NCBI GenBank assembly: GCA_963978905.1
Contig: OZ022256.1
Span: 26,189,426-26,253,425 of the forward strand
Source of the DNA: Trichostrongylus colubriformis
Taxonomy: Eukaryota > Nematoda > Chromadorea > Rhabditida > Trichostrongylidae
Length of the DNA: 64,000 nucleotides
Direction of reading: 5' to 3'
The notes beneath the pieces were generated by a model, which was not told where the DNA came from, made no database searches, and was given only the letters and a program-made list of their open reading frames with translations. Below, in pieces: positions 59,201 to 64,000 of this stretch. A program made the position numbers and the translations under genes. Each line of letters opens with the position of its first letter. The stretch's first letter is position 1.

Positions 59201-62064
59201 AGATGTTTGTGCCCCTCTCTGTCACGAAATTCATGTTTCGCGTCTCAGCAAAGCTTGCAGTTGGGACTCTGAATTTTACAAGTGATAAAGGGGGTGGTGA
59301 GAGGACCCTAGCGATGTCGACCAAAAGTGATAGCAGCTGATACGGGGAGAAAAGGAGGTCAAGAAGGCAAATGTCGTCAGATCCGTTTTACCTTTCACGT
59401 TGATCCCAGAGCGCTGACCTCAAATTTGTTTCACAGGGTGGGACGGGGGTATTAGGCCGCGTTCATACTTTGCGCACCGACGCTGTCACTGCCGGTGCCA
59501 GCGTCAATTTGAACGCCGGCACCGGCAGCGATGGCGTCAAACTGACGCAACCATTTGCCTGCCCTAGACGACGCCGTCAACAAATAACGCGCACCGTTTG
59601 CAATACCTGGACCCAACCACACTACAATATAGTGATCGTGGCGAGAGCACAGGAACTCGAATGCGAATATGGCATAGTATGGCACTATGTCAAGATTCAA
59701 AATCGAAATCGTAGGCTCTCGCCACAATCACTATACTGTAGTGTTGTTGGGTCGAGCGTTGCAAACGGTGCGCATTATTTATTGACGTCGTCTTCTGCGG
59801 AAAGCAAATGGTTGCGTCAGTTTGACGCCGTCGCCGCCGGTGCCGGTGTCAGCATCAAATTGACGCCGGCAGCGGCGGCGACGGCGTCGGTGCGCAAAGT
59901 ATGAAGGCGGCCTCAATGGTGTGTGATCCAATCTGAAAACGTTTGACAAGATTTGATAAGAAGCGTCGGAATGCAAATACTACCGTGTGTCGCATTCCGG
60001 CACACCGCCTACTGCTACTAAACGATCGCTACAGTAAAGGTGTTTGATGCTCTGTGCCCTTATGTGAACATATTCAATTTCCTGATATCAGTTGCCGCTG
60101 TGTCGACCGCTAAATTGTCTAGCGTTGCAAATAATGGCACATGTCTTTTGATACTGCCATCTACGAGTGATCAAGATACGATCCGCATCTGTGACAGACA
60201 AGCAAGGGATTCACCTTCTAATGCGGTACCAGCAACAATACTGGGTATGGACAGCGACAGCAGCGAGACTATGTAAAATTCAAATAGTGATACATGTTTA
60301 CAAAAACGATGCATTAATAAATGACATATGGATCTACCATCAACATGTAGGAGTTAGATGCTCAGCAAGTGGACAAACTGCTACCAGCCAGGGTTAAGCC
60401 TCTGTCGAGGAATCCTCGACAGGGGGGGGGAGGGGGTCGTATTTAGTCCGCAGGTAAGGGGAGCGTAATTTGCTGAGGTAGGCAGTGCTCAACGGAATTT
60501 CTCAGGCTGAGGGTTCAAAGTGTAAAGGGGAGATGTGATAGAACTGACTAACTGGGTTCAAATTCAAAACTGATATTTAATTTAATCTTCACTCGAAATC
60601 TCGAAAGGACAGGTGCGGCAGCACACAAATGTTCGAATATAAGTGTTCCGATGTGGAGAAGAGAGCACACGGGGAAACAAAAGGGTCAGAGAGCTAGCTG
60701 TTCCCTTGGTCCTCTAGGAATTGTGGACTGTGGTCAAGCTTCGGAGACTTATGCTGTGGTGCGAGGTCGATACTTATGCCTTCGCAGTCCAAAGCGACCA
60801 CGGGAGTGGTGTATCCTCTACCTGATGTATCGTCGATGGAAACCTTATGGCGCGATCCACAACGAAGCTGGCCAACGCCCCCTTTCATTGGTTCGCTGGT
60901 CCCGGAACCATGTATAGAGAGACCTCCACAATTCACCAATTAACAGTGGGATGCGGTTCTATTCACGTGAACCTGCCTGGATGAATAGTGAAGAAACCAT
61001 AGGACGAAAACGAAAACTAGTCGATATGAACTCCTTTTATATCTTACTACGATTGCGAGTACGTGATCTGGTGCTAGCGAGCCACTATGCGGATGTTTAT
61101 AATGTAACAGCCATCATAATCAATATATTTTCTATTATTTATACGATTGTCTGTGGTACTGTAGGTGAAATGATGTCGAGCGGGTGTCTTAGAAAATGCG
61201 CGTCAATGTCGATACCTCGCAGCTTGTACGCCAGGGACAGGGCCCGTACTTCCGGGAAACGGTGGCCATACTAAGGGGAAGCAGTATGGACCCCGAAAAT
61301 ACCCACATGTGATGCTGGCAGATCATCCACATGGGATGCTGGCAGATTATCAGGAACGGAAGCCGAATGATGGCGCACGTAAATCCGCAACTCCAATGTG
61401 GTCGGAACAGCGGTTAGCAGAACAAAAGCATAGCCAAACCTCGGCAGCAACAAACGGTTATTAAACTAAATATACAGCAATGAAAAGTAACCTCTGGAAC
61501 CGGCAGGTGATGGCGAACAAAGAAAAGTTCGTTTGGAGTTCGAAAGTGATCCACCATAAGCTCTGGAGGGGTTTCAGCGTTGAACGGACGTTGTTGGTTC
61601 ACAATGAGAGCAGGATGTCGTTCAGGATCCTTGGAGAACGGATCGGACGCGTCTGCCTGAGTTCGGAAGTCAAGTGAGTAGGAAGAAACGAAAGTCTGCC
61701 TTTCAATTCCAATTTGTGGACGATAACTGGAACTGATCAACAAGGGAGATAAAGCAAGGAAAAACAAGTGGATGACAGTAGGTCAGAGGGTGCCAGATAA
61801 ATCAGTAGGTGGAACTGACTGATTTAGACGCTTCGACATCTTTCGGATCAAGACTTCCGATGCGATATTCTTCCAGAATTTCCATAACCTAGAATATCGT
61901 ATTCAGTTCATGAATACAACATCGTTTATCACAAACAAAATCACCTCCTTCGTTTTGTGCTGCGCATACAGCGCCCAATAATGGTCGACGGCACCACCAG
62001 CAGCTAGTAATATTTTATCTCCACCGGGATGTATTTTTCGAAACTCCGTAATGTCATACACACC
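29193..62064 (-). CDS. SUOX: Sulfite oxidase, 12 exons recovered, 5' end missing
   Basis: Sulfite oxidase oxidises sulfite to sulfate, the last step of sulfur amino-acid breakdown. In animals it works in the mitochondrial intermembrane space and passes electrons to cytochrome c. Exons in order (minus): 62064-61945, 61888-61820, 61656-61492, 51992-51841, 47884-47809, 41275-41191, 41137-41012, 39120-39030, 37725-37604, 37540-37407, 37340-37249, 29292-29193. Phases match at every junction and the joined frame of about 443 codons is open to TGA. It shows, in order: a cytochrome b5 segment with HPGG and YWALYAQH (both haem-ligand histidines); [18 protein letters not shown] with the Mo-ligand cysteine; [50 protein letters not shown]; and a C-terminal GIWNVRG..NAWHRV. 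The start codon and signal lie past 62064. The function is known from the family; the exon joins are my inference. Confidence 0.93.
29500..29615. repeat. Short foldback related to the tRNA-like element
   Basis: Left arm TGAGTTATGGGCAAAATCTT, right arm the reverse of TGCTAAGTTATGAGCGAGAC. The left arm shares GAGTTATGGGCAAAA with the 341-bp foldback. The middle has another degenerate tRNA-like block with GCGAACTCGC. It is in the SUOX last intron. Confidence 0.55.
29880..30510. repeat. GC-rich imperfect repeat array
   Basis: The words GCTAGTCTTAGAANTT and TGTACATATGGGTCGGC recur around 29919, 30169, 30244 and 30427 with strong drift, with Pro-rich false frames. It is in the SUOX last intron. 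Confidence 0.6.
30595..30665. repeat. (CA)n and (TA)n microsatellites
   Basis: ACACACACACATACACAAAC followed by TATATATACAGTATATACAG and TATATATA, ending at the left TA of the 500-bp Tc1-like element. Confidence 0.8.
30661..31160. mobile_element. 500-bp Tc1-like non-autonomous element
   Basis: Left end CAGTAGCGCTCAATAGGCTT and right end, reversed, CAGTAGCGCTCAAAAGTCTT, each bordered by TA (30659-30660 and 31161-31162). The inside has a stretch reading [20 protein letters not shown] that recalls the HTH of Tc1 transposases. No catalytic motif is seen. It lies in the last SUOX intron just before LTR element 1. Confidence 0.75.
31371..31596 (+). repeat. 5' LTR of element 1
   Basis: 226 bp, TGTTGTAGG...CCATAACA. 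It matches 35840-36043 over its first 205 bases with one single-base indel (AATAAACGACTT against AATAAAGACTT). Confidence 0.93.
31696..32430 (+). pseudogene. gag of LTR element 1, two frameshifts
   Basis: The frame opens at ATG 31696 ([20 protein letters not shown]). It shifts near 31915, where a TGG codon has lost its T, and shifts again near 32165 before [11 protein letters not shown]. The three pieces align with the gag frame of element 2 at 57401-58156 (same FDPDxxxFxxWFxRY, LxxTVKxLxxLFGHxTSxFxxRYxxL and IKCLxWIxGLxxxExAExR patterns). Gag forms the particle that packages the element RNA. The breaks mean no intact gag product. Confidence 0.85.
32430..33245 (+). pseudogene. Nucleocapsid and protease part of LTR element 1
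   Basis: The frame open from about 32164 (first ATG 32185) continues here. Two CCHC zinc knuckles read [13 protein letters not shown] and [14 protein letters not shown], followed by a basic stretch and the aspartic protease motif [12 protein letters not shown] near 32720. It goes on into the start of the RT ([21 protein letters not shown]). Near 33245 two bases of a conserved TGG codon are missing, so the frame leaves the RT and ends at 33447 in unrelated sequence. Nucleocapsid binds RNA and protease cuts the polyprotein. Confidence 0.88.
33257..35818 (+). CDS. Pol of LTR element 1: RT, RNase H, integrase
   Basis: This is an open frame of 853 codons that continues the protease frame after the 2-base loss near 33245. 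RT shows [29 protein letters not shown] and the catalytic YLDDII near 33590. RNase H shows [17 protein letters not shown] and [10 protein letters not shown]. Integrase shows a zinc finger (H..H, CITC), then [17 protein letters not shown] and SNGQVERF, the D,D,E triad. A C-terminal low-complexity tail rich in Thr, Ser, Pro follows. Between GRRPDQD and VTQLRAFLG about 13 residues are absent compared with element 2, an in-frame deletion of ~39 nt in the RT connection, so activity is doubtful. It sits antisense to SUOX. Confidence 0.93.
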   Translation: MVVVQKKNGSIRLCADFSTGLNDALEQHQHPLPTPEGIFARLNGGRYFSQLDLAEAHLQVEVDEDSRHLLTINTHRGLFRLNRLPFGVKSAPGILQQQMDTLITGLEGTAAYLDDIIVTGKTLDEHNTRLEAVFRRIHDYGLRVRLEKCSFLHTEIHYLGFVINAEGRRPDQDVTQLRAFLGLVNFYGSFVRDLHNLRAPLDDLTRKETTYVWTPECQSSFDRIKATLKSDLLLTHSDPKLPIIVAADASNFGTGAVLSHRFPNGTEKAVYHANRTSTPAQKKYSQIEKEALALIFAVQKFHRFIHGRHFVLRTDHKPLISILGSKKGVPVYSANRLQRWATILLNYDFSIQYVRTSDFGQADALSRLLMSCSTEPEDKVIAAVEVEISAELKETCTHLPVSLEAIQTATAADAILSQVISCNQSGRWPKMDQNSPLWPYYNRRGSLSTADSCLLTAERLVIPKTLQRRVLQTLHKAHPGQTRMKMLARSYVYWPSIDADIESLVRNCITCAKFAKNPVKTELHSWPKATAPWTRVHADFAGPLDGTFYLVIVDAYSKWPEIIRTDTISTSATIKAMMTIFAQFGNPQMLVTDNGTQFTSTPFEDFCRRRGIEHIRSPPFHPQSNGQVERFVDTFKRGLAKLKREEAPADSLQTFLMAYRSTPCPSGSNYLPPAENFLGRRLRTELTLMMLSTDKNVGPRDKKMEEQFNRHHGSRRRQFDVGDAVYAKDYRGPKATWTSGIITQRLGNVLYRVRCANLLWTRHANQLKPRDHMPVVDKLLETFDLTPISGEPAVTDVPSTSNDEATSPAATSSPDCESTPPSTPATTPRLRRSPRTRHSPRRLHVDPEKKSYV
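35840..36043 (+). repeat. 3' LTR of element 1, right end cut short
   Basis: 204 bp, identical to the 5' LTR except one base, preceded by the polypurine tract AAAGGGGGAGG. It stops at ACCGTCTC, where the 5' LTR goes on for 21 more bases to AACA. The next sequence, AAAGATAGTG, is unrelated to the left flank. Confidence 0.92.
36044..37248. other. SUOX last intron, right part
   Basis: No identified element except sequence like the 17-kb foldback at about 36780-37130. A plus-strand exon-like piece is at 36454-36558 (see findings). Confidence 0.4.
37249..37340 (-). CDS. SUOX: SUOX exon J
   Basis: The exon is 92 nt, with acceptor TTATTTAG and donor GATCG/GTAAAG. It reads [20 protein letters not shown] then [10 protein letters not shown], matching the family WAWT.W...V.I..G...LEIVCKA.D. 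It ends in phase 2. An 8-kb intron with LTR element 1 lies before the last exon. Confidence 0.92.
37407..37540 (-). CDS. SUOX: SUOX exon I, second part: dimerisation domain
   Basis: It reads [20 protein letters not shown] then [19 protein letters not shown], the signature GYAWSGGGR.(I/V)VRV.VS.DGG.TW. The donor is CTG/GTTAGT. It is followed by a 66-nt intron. Confidence 0.92.
37541..37603 (-). other. 63-nt in-frame, stop-free mini-intron in SUOX
   Basis: The segment begins GTAGAG and ends TCTGTAG, is 63 nt (a multiple of three) and has no stop, so both spliced and unspliced reading is possible. Reading through adds 21 residues rich in Cys and Glu ([16 protein letters not shown]) just before GYAWSGGG. 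Removing it gives a spacing equal to the Caenorhabditis protein as I recall it. Splicing is therefore the better explanation. Confidence 0.6.
37604..37725 (-). CDS. SUOX: SUOX exon I, first part
   Basis: The acceptor is CTTTTGCAG. It reads [20 protein letters not shown] then [31 protein letters not shown] matches the start of the dimerisation domain. The proposed donor is AGAG/GTAGAG. If the 63-nt stretch 37541-37603 is not removed, this exon runs on to 37407 in the same frame. Confidence 0.85.
39030..39120 (-). CDS. SUOX: SUOX exon H: GARxVKWL motif
   Basis: This 91-nt exon has acceptor GACTTTCAG and donor TACAA/GTAAGT. It reads [20 protein letters not shown] then PSHWQQKDY. It fills exactly the gap between the VVPG of exon G and the VFPPHVG of the next exon, with matching phases (1 to 2). 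The Tyr of WQQKDYK sits in a family-conserved active-site segment. Confidence 0.94.
39121..41011. other. SUOX intron between exons G and H
   Basis: 1.9 kb. A 182-codon plus-strand frame at 39819-40367 has low-information composition and no motif I know. The stretch at 40370-40570 (CTGACGTTTCGACTGTCTGA) resembles a common dispersed repeat, from memory only. Confidence 0.45.
41012..41137 (-). CDS. SUOX: SUOX exon G: PRDHG substrate/cofactor loop
   Basis: The exon is 126 nt, with acceptor TCTCCAG and donor CCAG/GTAAAT. It reads [20 protein letters not shown] then [21 protein letters not shown]. The YGASIP and LPRDHG.P.R..VPG strings are diagnostic for the family. It ends in phase 1. Confidence 0.95.
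41191..41275 (-). CDS. SUOX: SUOX exon F
   Basis: The exon is 85 nt, with acceptor TTTTTTCAG and donor ACAG/GTGAAA. It reads [20 protein letters not shown] then EGADSDPT. This matches the family stretch LRDVLL.AG...HV.FEG.D.DP. It is separated from the next exon by a 53-nt intron. Confidence 0.92.
41360..41381 (+). other. Exact copy of the nematode spliced leader SL1
   Basis: All 22 nt of SL1 are present (GGTTTAATTACC... ending CCCAAGTTTGAG), followed by GTA as at the donor of SL RNA. After GTA the sequence no longer follows SL RNA, and no Sm site is seen downstream, so this is not a working SL RNA gene. It looks inserted into a unit of the repeat family found at 44866. Confidence 0.9.
41895..42870. 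repeat. 117-bp tandem satellite, about eight copies
   Basis: The word TCGGTTTTTGTGCAGA occurs at 41943, 42060, 42177, 42294, 42411, 42526, 42643 and 42760, a period of 117 bp (one interval is 115). Each unit also has ATGCATCACCGATCGATA and GAAGGCTGGAAACNGCTTAT. It lies inside a SUOX intron. Confidence 0.93.
42866..44530. repeat. Second tandem array, units about 200-300 bp
   Basis: The unit start (A)TATAAACCAGGAGTTTGGTG recurs near 42876, 43177, 43452, 43660, 43859 and 44078. Each unit has a small hairpin CTCCGCCTACAGTGGGCGG near its middle and CCCGGATATCGGNAGAAGGT near its end. The spacing varies (about 301, 275, 208, 199, 219). Confidence 0.88.
44530..45420. repeat. Diverged single units of the same repeat family
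   Basis: Copies of the ATAAACC start near 44876 and 45409, and of CCCGCCTTCAGTAGGCGG near 44769. The GGACGTCG-containing half recurs at 44707, 45072 and, far away, near 4935. Confidence 0.6.
46261..47105 (-). mobile_element. mariner, 845 bp, perfect 28-bp terminal repeats
   Basis: The ends 46261-46288 and 47078-47105 are perfect inverted copies (TTAGGTTGATTCATAATAAA...), flanked by TA on both sides. On the minus strand the N-terminal part reads [20 protein letters not shown] then [15 protein letters not shown]. The C-terminal part reads [19 protein letters not shown] and [15 protein letters not shown], and these are in different frames. Full mariners are about 1.3 kb, so about a third, including the first catalytic residues, is gone. 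It is in the SUOX intron between exons E and F. Confidence 0.93.
47809..47884 (-). CDS. SUOX: SUOX exon E
   Basis: The exon is 76 nt, with acceptor TTTATCAG and donor CGT/GTAAGT. It reads [19 protein letters not shown] then TGVRLR. The GLxW..GAIS.A.W.G.RL pattern is typical of the sulfite oxidase molybdopterin domain. The 6.5-kb intron after it holds the satellite arrays and a mariner. Confidence 0.92.
48030..48375 (+). mobile_element. C-terminal fragment of a mariner transposase
   Basis: The plus strand from about 48190 reads, across small shifts, [19 protein letters not shown] then [17 protein letters not shown]. This is the third-Asp block and C-terminal part of mariner transposase. Upstream sequence to about 48030 is compatible but weak. 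No terminal repeats were found. Confidence 0.65.
48496..49645 (-). mobile_element. Tc1/mariner element, 1150 bp, damaged transposase
   Basis: Left end CAGGGTGGCGAATAAACACG and right end, reversed, CAGGGTGACGAAAAATTGCG, flanked by TA (48494-48495, 49646-49647). The minus-strand frame 49274-48810 reads [40 protein letters not shown] and [20 protein letters not shown], then jumps to [15 protein letters not shown], so the catalytic middle is deleted. The C-terminal part at about 48840-48610 reads [20 protein letters not shown] and [17 protein letters not shown]. It lies in the SUOX intron between exons D and E. Confidence 0.9.
49648..49693. repeat. Short hairpin beside the Tc1/mariner element
   Basis: GTTATTGGTTTGACAGA, a 12-nt spacer, and the near reverse TCTGTCAAACCAACAAC, directly right of the TA duplication of the 48496-49645 element. 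Confidence 0.65.
49694..51840. other. SUOX intron D-E, right part
   Basis: AT-rich, with short pieces such as CAAGTTCCCGCCGTTTCGCC (49917) and ACAGCAGAAAAATCTCTTCC (about 50920) recalling the dispersed repeat of 28.6 kb. No gene or complete element seen. Confidence 0.45.
51841..51992 (-). CDS. SUOX: SUOX exon D: molybdenum-ligand cysteine
   Basis: This exon is 152 nt, with acceptor TTATTTAG before 51992 and donor AGCAA/GTAAGA after 51841. It reads [15 protein letters not shown] and then [14 protein letters not shown]. The Cys of QCAGNRR is the protein thiolate ligand of molybdenum in this family. It ends in phase 2, which the next exon completes to Lys. Confidence 0.95.
52170..52229. repeat. 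Hairpin with 28-bp arms
   Basis: TATGGATCACGAGTGATCAG...CACCAACA, a 4-nt loop, then the reverse with two mismatches. It is next to a GGGTGTGTACC end at about 52138, so it may belong to that repeat family. Confidence 0.75.
52290..52827 (+). mobile_element. mariner, 538-bp deletion derivative
   Basis: Left TTAGATTGTCCGGAAAGTTT and right, reversed, TAAGGTTGTCCGGAAAGTTA, flanked by TA (52288-52289, 52828-52829). The frame from 52460 contains [20 protein letters not shown] then [20 protein letters not shown] and RRTGRPQ, the HTH part of a mariner transposase. Nothing of the catalytic domain remains. Confidence 0.82.
53656..53916 (-). repeat. 3' LTR of element 2
   Basis: 261 bp. On the minus strand it begins TGTTGTGTGG and ends TTACA. 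It carries a 7-nt stretch and a TA pair that the other LTR lacks. Confidence 0.94.
54003..55040 (-). pseudogene. Integrase of LTR element 2, one nonsense codon
   Basis: After the frameshift near 55035 the sequence reads [13 protein letters not shown], then [19 protein letters not shown], a TAA at about 54731-54729, and [27 protein letters not shown]. The catalytic Asp, Asp and Glu are all present on the two sides of the stop. The C-terminal part ([21 protein letters not shown]) matches the tail of element 1. The frame ends at 54003. Confidence 0.9.
55022..56848 (-). pseudogene. RT and RNase H of LTR element 2
   Basis: A frame of 608 codons. RT motifs are [41 protein letters not shown] [37 protein letters not shown] and the catalytic YLDDILVSG near 56230. 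RNase H motifs are [17 protein letters not shown] and [13 protein letters not shown]. The frame reaches the integrase zinc finger ([20 protein letters not shown]) and is then lost by a frameshift near 55035 ([13 protein letters not shown]). Confidence 0.92.
56889..57386 (-). pseudogene. Nucleocapsid and protease of LTR element 2
   Basis: A frame of 165 codons with two CCHC knuckles ([27 protein letters not shown]), a basic linker and the protease motif [12 protein letters not shown]. It stops at VTL-TAA near 56889. One base further the sequence continues in another frame as [19 protein letters not shown], the end of the protease, so a frameshift separates protease from RT. Confidence 0.85.
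57401..58156 (-). CDS. gag of LTR element 2
   Basis: An open frame of 251 codons from ATG 58156 ([20 protein letters not shown]). It shows the retrotransposon gag core with [20 protein letters not shown], a leucine-rich middle and [20 protein letters not shown]. It ends at [12 protein letters not shown] just before the zinc knuckles, which are in a different frame. This could be a mutation or the place of a frameshift used by the element; I cannot tell from one copy. Gag packages the element RNA. Confidence 0.85.
   Translation of the reverse strand: MDSATVLSVFKELIEEQRNLASTMMKMINRAPQRDQGAGKPEEQVTLPNVMAALSNRIEKFIFDPDADMSFSKWFSRYKEVFSEDAKQLTESNKVRLLCEKPDSVTFEKYQRHVLPRDVSQIGFDETVKALKQLFDHKTSLFTTRYQCLKLEKSDAEDYLSYTGRVNKFCEKAKIHELDSDGIKCLLWIFGLKSHQEAEIRQRLIAILDREHKAGKSVSLHELHQECENFSSLRRDSEIVQDIRRLLKQRP
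58294..58545 (-). repeat. 5' LTR of element 2
   Basis: 252 bp, with the same ends as the copy at 53656. The primer-binding site follows after one spacer base. Confidence 0.94.
58630..58753. repeat. Hairpin with ~50-bp arms
   Basis: GTCCATCTCACAGCGCTAGG pairs with the reverse at the right end (CTACCGCTGTGAAATGGAC). The arms continue through TAGGGCGT and GGACTTGGG with few mismatches. It lies 80 bp right of LTR element 2. Confidence 0.75.
59454..59913. repeat. 460-bp GC-rich foldback element
   Basis: Arms of about 200 bp start AGGCCGCGTTCATACTTTGC and end with its near reverse. The outer parts are rich in GCCGGCG repeats, the centre is AT-richer. It lies between LTR element 2 and SUOX exon C. 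A sequence with similar ends starts near 8944. Confidence 0.82.
59914..61491. other. SUOX intron C-D, right part
   Basis: No gene or complete element recognised apart from the 24-bp duplication and a run of G near 60422-60430. Confidence 0.45.
61306..61353. repeat. 24-bp tandem duplication
   Basis: CACATGTGATGCTGGCAGAT + CATC and a copy with two changes. It lies just downstream of SUOX exon C, in the large intron. Confidence 0.75.
61492..61656 (-). CDS. SUOX: SUOX exon C: start of molybdopterin domain
   Basis: The exon has 55 codons, entered after CTCAG and left at GAG/GTTACT. It carries [25 protein letters not shown] and [16 protein letters not shown] (each read directly). The Arg of FFVR matches the active-site arginine whose loss causes human deficiency (Arg160 in the human numbering I recall). 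A 9.5-kb intron follows, which contains LTR element 2. Confidence 0.93.
61820..61888 (-). CDS. SUOX: SUOX exon B: end of haem domain and linker
   Basis: The exon has 23 codons, reading [19 protein letters not shown] then a short linker. It follows a 56-nt intron. The acceptor is TTCTAG. The donor, TCA/GTCAGT, is weak, but it is the choice that keeps phase 0 and gives a linker the same length as I recall for the Caenorhabditis enzyme. The family pattern EYxIGxLxPxD is clear. Confidence 0.88.
61945..62064 (-). CDS. SUOX: SUOX exon A: cytochrome b5 core
   Basis: This exon has 40 codons, with acceptor ATTTAG before 62064 and donor GAG/GTGATT after 61945. It reads [15 protein letters not shown] and ends [16 protein letters not shown] carries one axial haem ligand, and the His in YAQH is at the place of the second ligand in vertebrate sulfite oxidase. 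The exon enters in phase 0, so a preceding exon with the first part of the b5 fold is required. I did not find one between 62065 and 64000. Confidence 0.92.
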
Positions 62065-64000
62065 CTAAATGGTGAACTCTTCGATATGATTGAATGAGAA
62101 CTCAAGGCACAAGATCAGTCGTTATTAACCGCAATACTTGATCGATGTTATCACTCCGACTCCATACTGACCAAAAAAGCACTTGTTTGTTGAATTCTTC
62201 GCTTGATTGCTATTCAGTGAGGTTAGAAATGGAGTAATCTGAGAATAGAAATTCCTTCTTTCGGCATGTCCTCCTCTCTGCCTATCATCAGGAACAAAAA
62301 TACATGCGCACACGTACTCGATAGAGTTTTTACTTTCACAAAACGGTGTTATTTGGTTCTGTTCGTTTGACTGTTTGTTTTTGAGGACTGAAAGCGGAGT
62401 AGTTCGCAGGAAAAATTACATGTTTGGCCCATCGAGGTCCAAATAAAGCTATCCTTCTCTGCGACAGGTCGAATGAGGGGAATGTGTCACTGGTCAATTT
62501 CCTGTGATACTGGGAATATCTTGATCCAATAAAACAGTTTAGTAAAATCGATTTTAACAAAAAAGGGCAGGTGCCAAAAAATGCAGCTTTTCGTCGGACC
62601 TATATCTCAGCCTCAAAAATGTCTAACTGTAAGGATCCAAAAAGGTGTTACCCCTTGTTGTGAAGCAGAAAAGTTTCATCGAATGTATATATCTTTATGA
62701 CCTCGATGGTAGGCGAAGAAAAGGGAATTGGAATATGCACAATTTTGCTGCGTGCTCCATGTCTGAGCCTAGAAAACTACACACAATTGAGCGTTTCAAT
62801 AAGAAGAACAAGCAGTACCGCTTCATAAAGCTGAAAAAACTCTATATAAACATAAGCGCACACATTTTTTTTTACCTCTATGGCAGTCAAAAAAGAGGAA
62901 AGAGTGCAAATTTTTACCCTCAGATTACTTCATCTCAAAACCTCATAAATAGTATGCGATGAATTGAATTGAAAAACGAATAGAATCGTTTCGTAGAGCA
63001 GAAAAGACTCAATCGAGCACATGTGAAGGCTTTGTCGGAAGATGAAGAGAACGCTGTGAAACACAGGAGATAAGACACGGCACGAACATATTGCGCAAAC
63101 TAATATATGGCCAAAAAATGATCCTAATGATACTGAATTAGAGTTGATATGGTGATTCGAAGGAATTCCAAAGATCAAAAACATTGGATTTTCTAATAAA
63201 ACATCAGATATCAGCATTTTTTCTCACATCCGCAAATCCCAAGCTAGTTGACCAGTGAGGATAACCATTCTAGTTACGGTGTTCAGACCTATCCAGTGGG
63301 TTTTTTGTAAACAATCACTAAAAAGTCAGTCCTAGCCTAACCTTCAAATTTGCGGTGAGGAGGATTAGGTCCCCGTTCTCTTTGGCAACTTTCATGATGT
63401 TTGATTCCATCTCATCTGCTGACCGATGATTTTTCCACCTTCATCGAAACAGCTTGAAATTCTGAGCGCAATGCGCTCTTTTGCAGGTTTACCTGGGGCC
63501 TTATCACTGACATTCATCTCCTTACGCTAGACTGTTTGATATCTTCGCGTGAAATTTCTTCCTACCATTTGGACAGATATGATGCCTGAACAATTCTTCA
63601 CTCAAGGGCTGAAAACAACCTAGATGTTCTGATCATGCGATCTTTTGGCATAGAATGAGCTTATAATTGCAGATAATTCCAGTACTTCGAACCGAAACCA
63701 GGAACTGGACCTCATCGAATCGAGATCATGTGAACCTCATCGAAAGACTCCGAGATCAATCCTCGCCACAACCTCACCATAGCTAACGACGATCACATTC
63801 GCAAACTAGCAGAATTATGGAACTGCGGGGAACAAAAGATGGGCATCAACCCGTAGAAGTATGGGATCGTGAAATTGATGTATCCGTGGAATGGGAGAAA
63901 GACAGTAATCAAGTAGCAATTCATGGGCGCCGTCACTCGAGGGTAGGGATAACGAGAATCTGAAGTTGGAGAGTAGTGGAATTGGCGCAAAAGTCGGAGT
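62065..64000. other. SUOX intron before exon A
   Basis: Holds the dispersed repeat at 62663-63067. I looked on the minus strand for the first half of the cytochrome b5 domain and a start codon and found none, so the first exon lies outside the window. Confidence 0.55.
62663..63067 (+). repeat. Dispersed repeat, copy 3
   Basis: See copy 1. It reads CAGAAAAGTTTCATCGAATG, CCTCGATGGTAGGCGAAGAA, GGCTTTGTCGGAAGATGAAG, AGAACGCTGTGAAACACAGG. Confidence 0.7.

Noticed and set aside
63340..63480. Minus-strand frame RWKNHRSADEMESNIMKVAK as the missing N-terminal SUOX exon
   Set aside because: No cytochrome b5 pattern, a stop directly upstream and no clean acceptor.

Overview
The window looks like a gene-poor stretch of a parasitic nematode genome, most likely a hookworm or other strongylid. 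The reasons are small introns with nematode-type splice sites next to very large repeat-filled introns, an exact copy of the 22-nt nematode trans-spliced leader SL1, several mariner/Tc1 families, and an animal sulfite oxidase whose protein reads like the Caenorhabditis enzyme. There is no sign of bacterial genes.

The one gene I can identify is sulfite oxidase (SUOX) on the minus strand. I assembled it from twelve short exons between 62064 and 29193, nearly all of which were found by reading splice sites rather than long open frames. The reconstructed part is about 443 residues. It runs from inside the cytochrome b5 haem domain, through the molybdopterin domain with its cysteine ligand, to the dimerisation domain and the stop codon. 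The first exon(s), with the start codon and targeting peptide, must lie beyond the right edge. All phases agree and I see no disabling change. Five introns are tiny (53-163 nt) and six are 1.3 to 9.5 kb. The large ones hold most of the mobile DNA in the right half.

Layout. 1-29 kb: no recognised gene apart from two linked, unidentified exons near 5.7 kb (minus strand). The rest is mariner/Tc1 relics (1.1-1.7, 17.9-18.7, 26.5-27.2 kb), foldback elements (8.4, 17.0, 18.8, 20.0 kb) and a 341-bp palindrome with tRNA-like arms (27.6-27.9 kb) nested in an older repeat. 29.2-37.2 kb: last SUOX exon and last intron, which holds a GC-rich array, a 500-bp Tc1-like element and Ty3/gypsy element 1 (31371-36043, antisense to SUOX). 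37.2-41.3 kb: middle SUOX exons. 41.3-47.8 kb: an intron with the SL1 copy, a 117-bp satellite, a second longer-period array and an 845-bp mariner. 47.8-52.0 kb: an intron with a Tc1/mariner element and a mariner fragment. 52.0-61.5 kb: an intron with a 538-bp mariner, Ty3/gypsy element 2 (53656-58545, sense, CTTTG target duplication) and two foldbacks. 61.5-62.1 kb: the haem-domain exons. 62.1-64 kb: repeats only.

Both LTR elements encode gag, protease, reverse transcriptase, RNase H and integrase, share a near-identical primer-binding site and are broken by frameshifts or stops. No complete transposase frame survives anywhere in the window.
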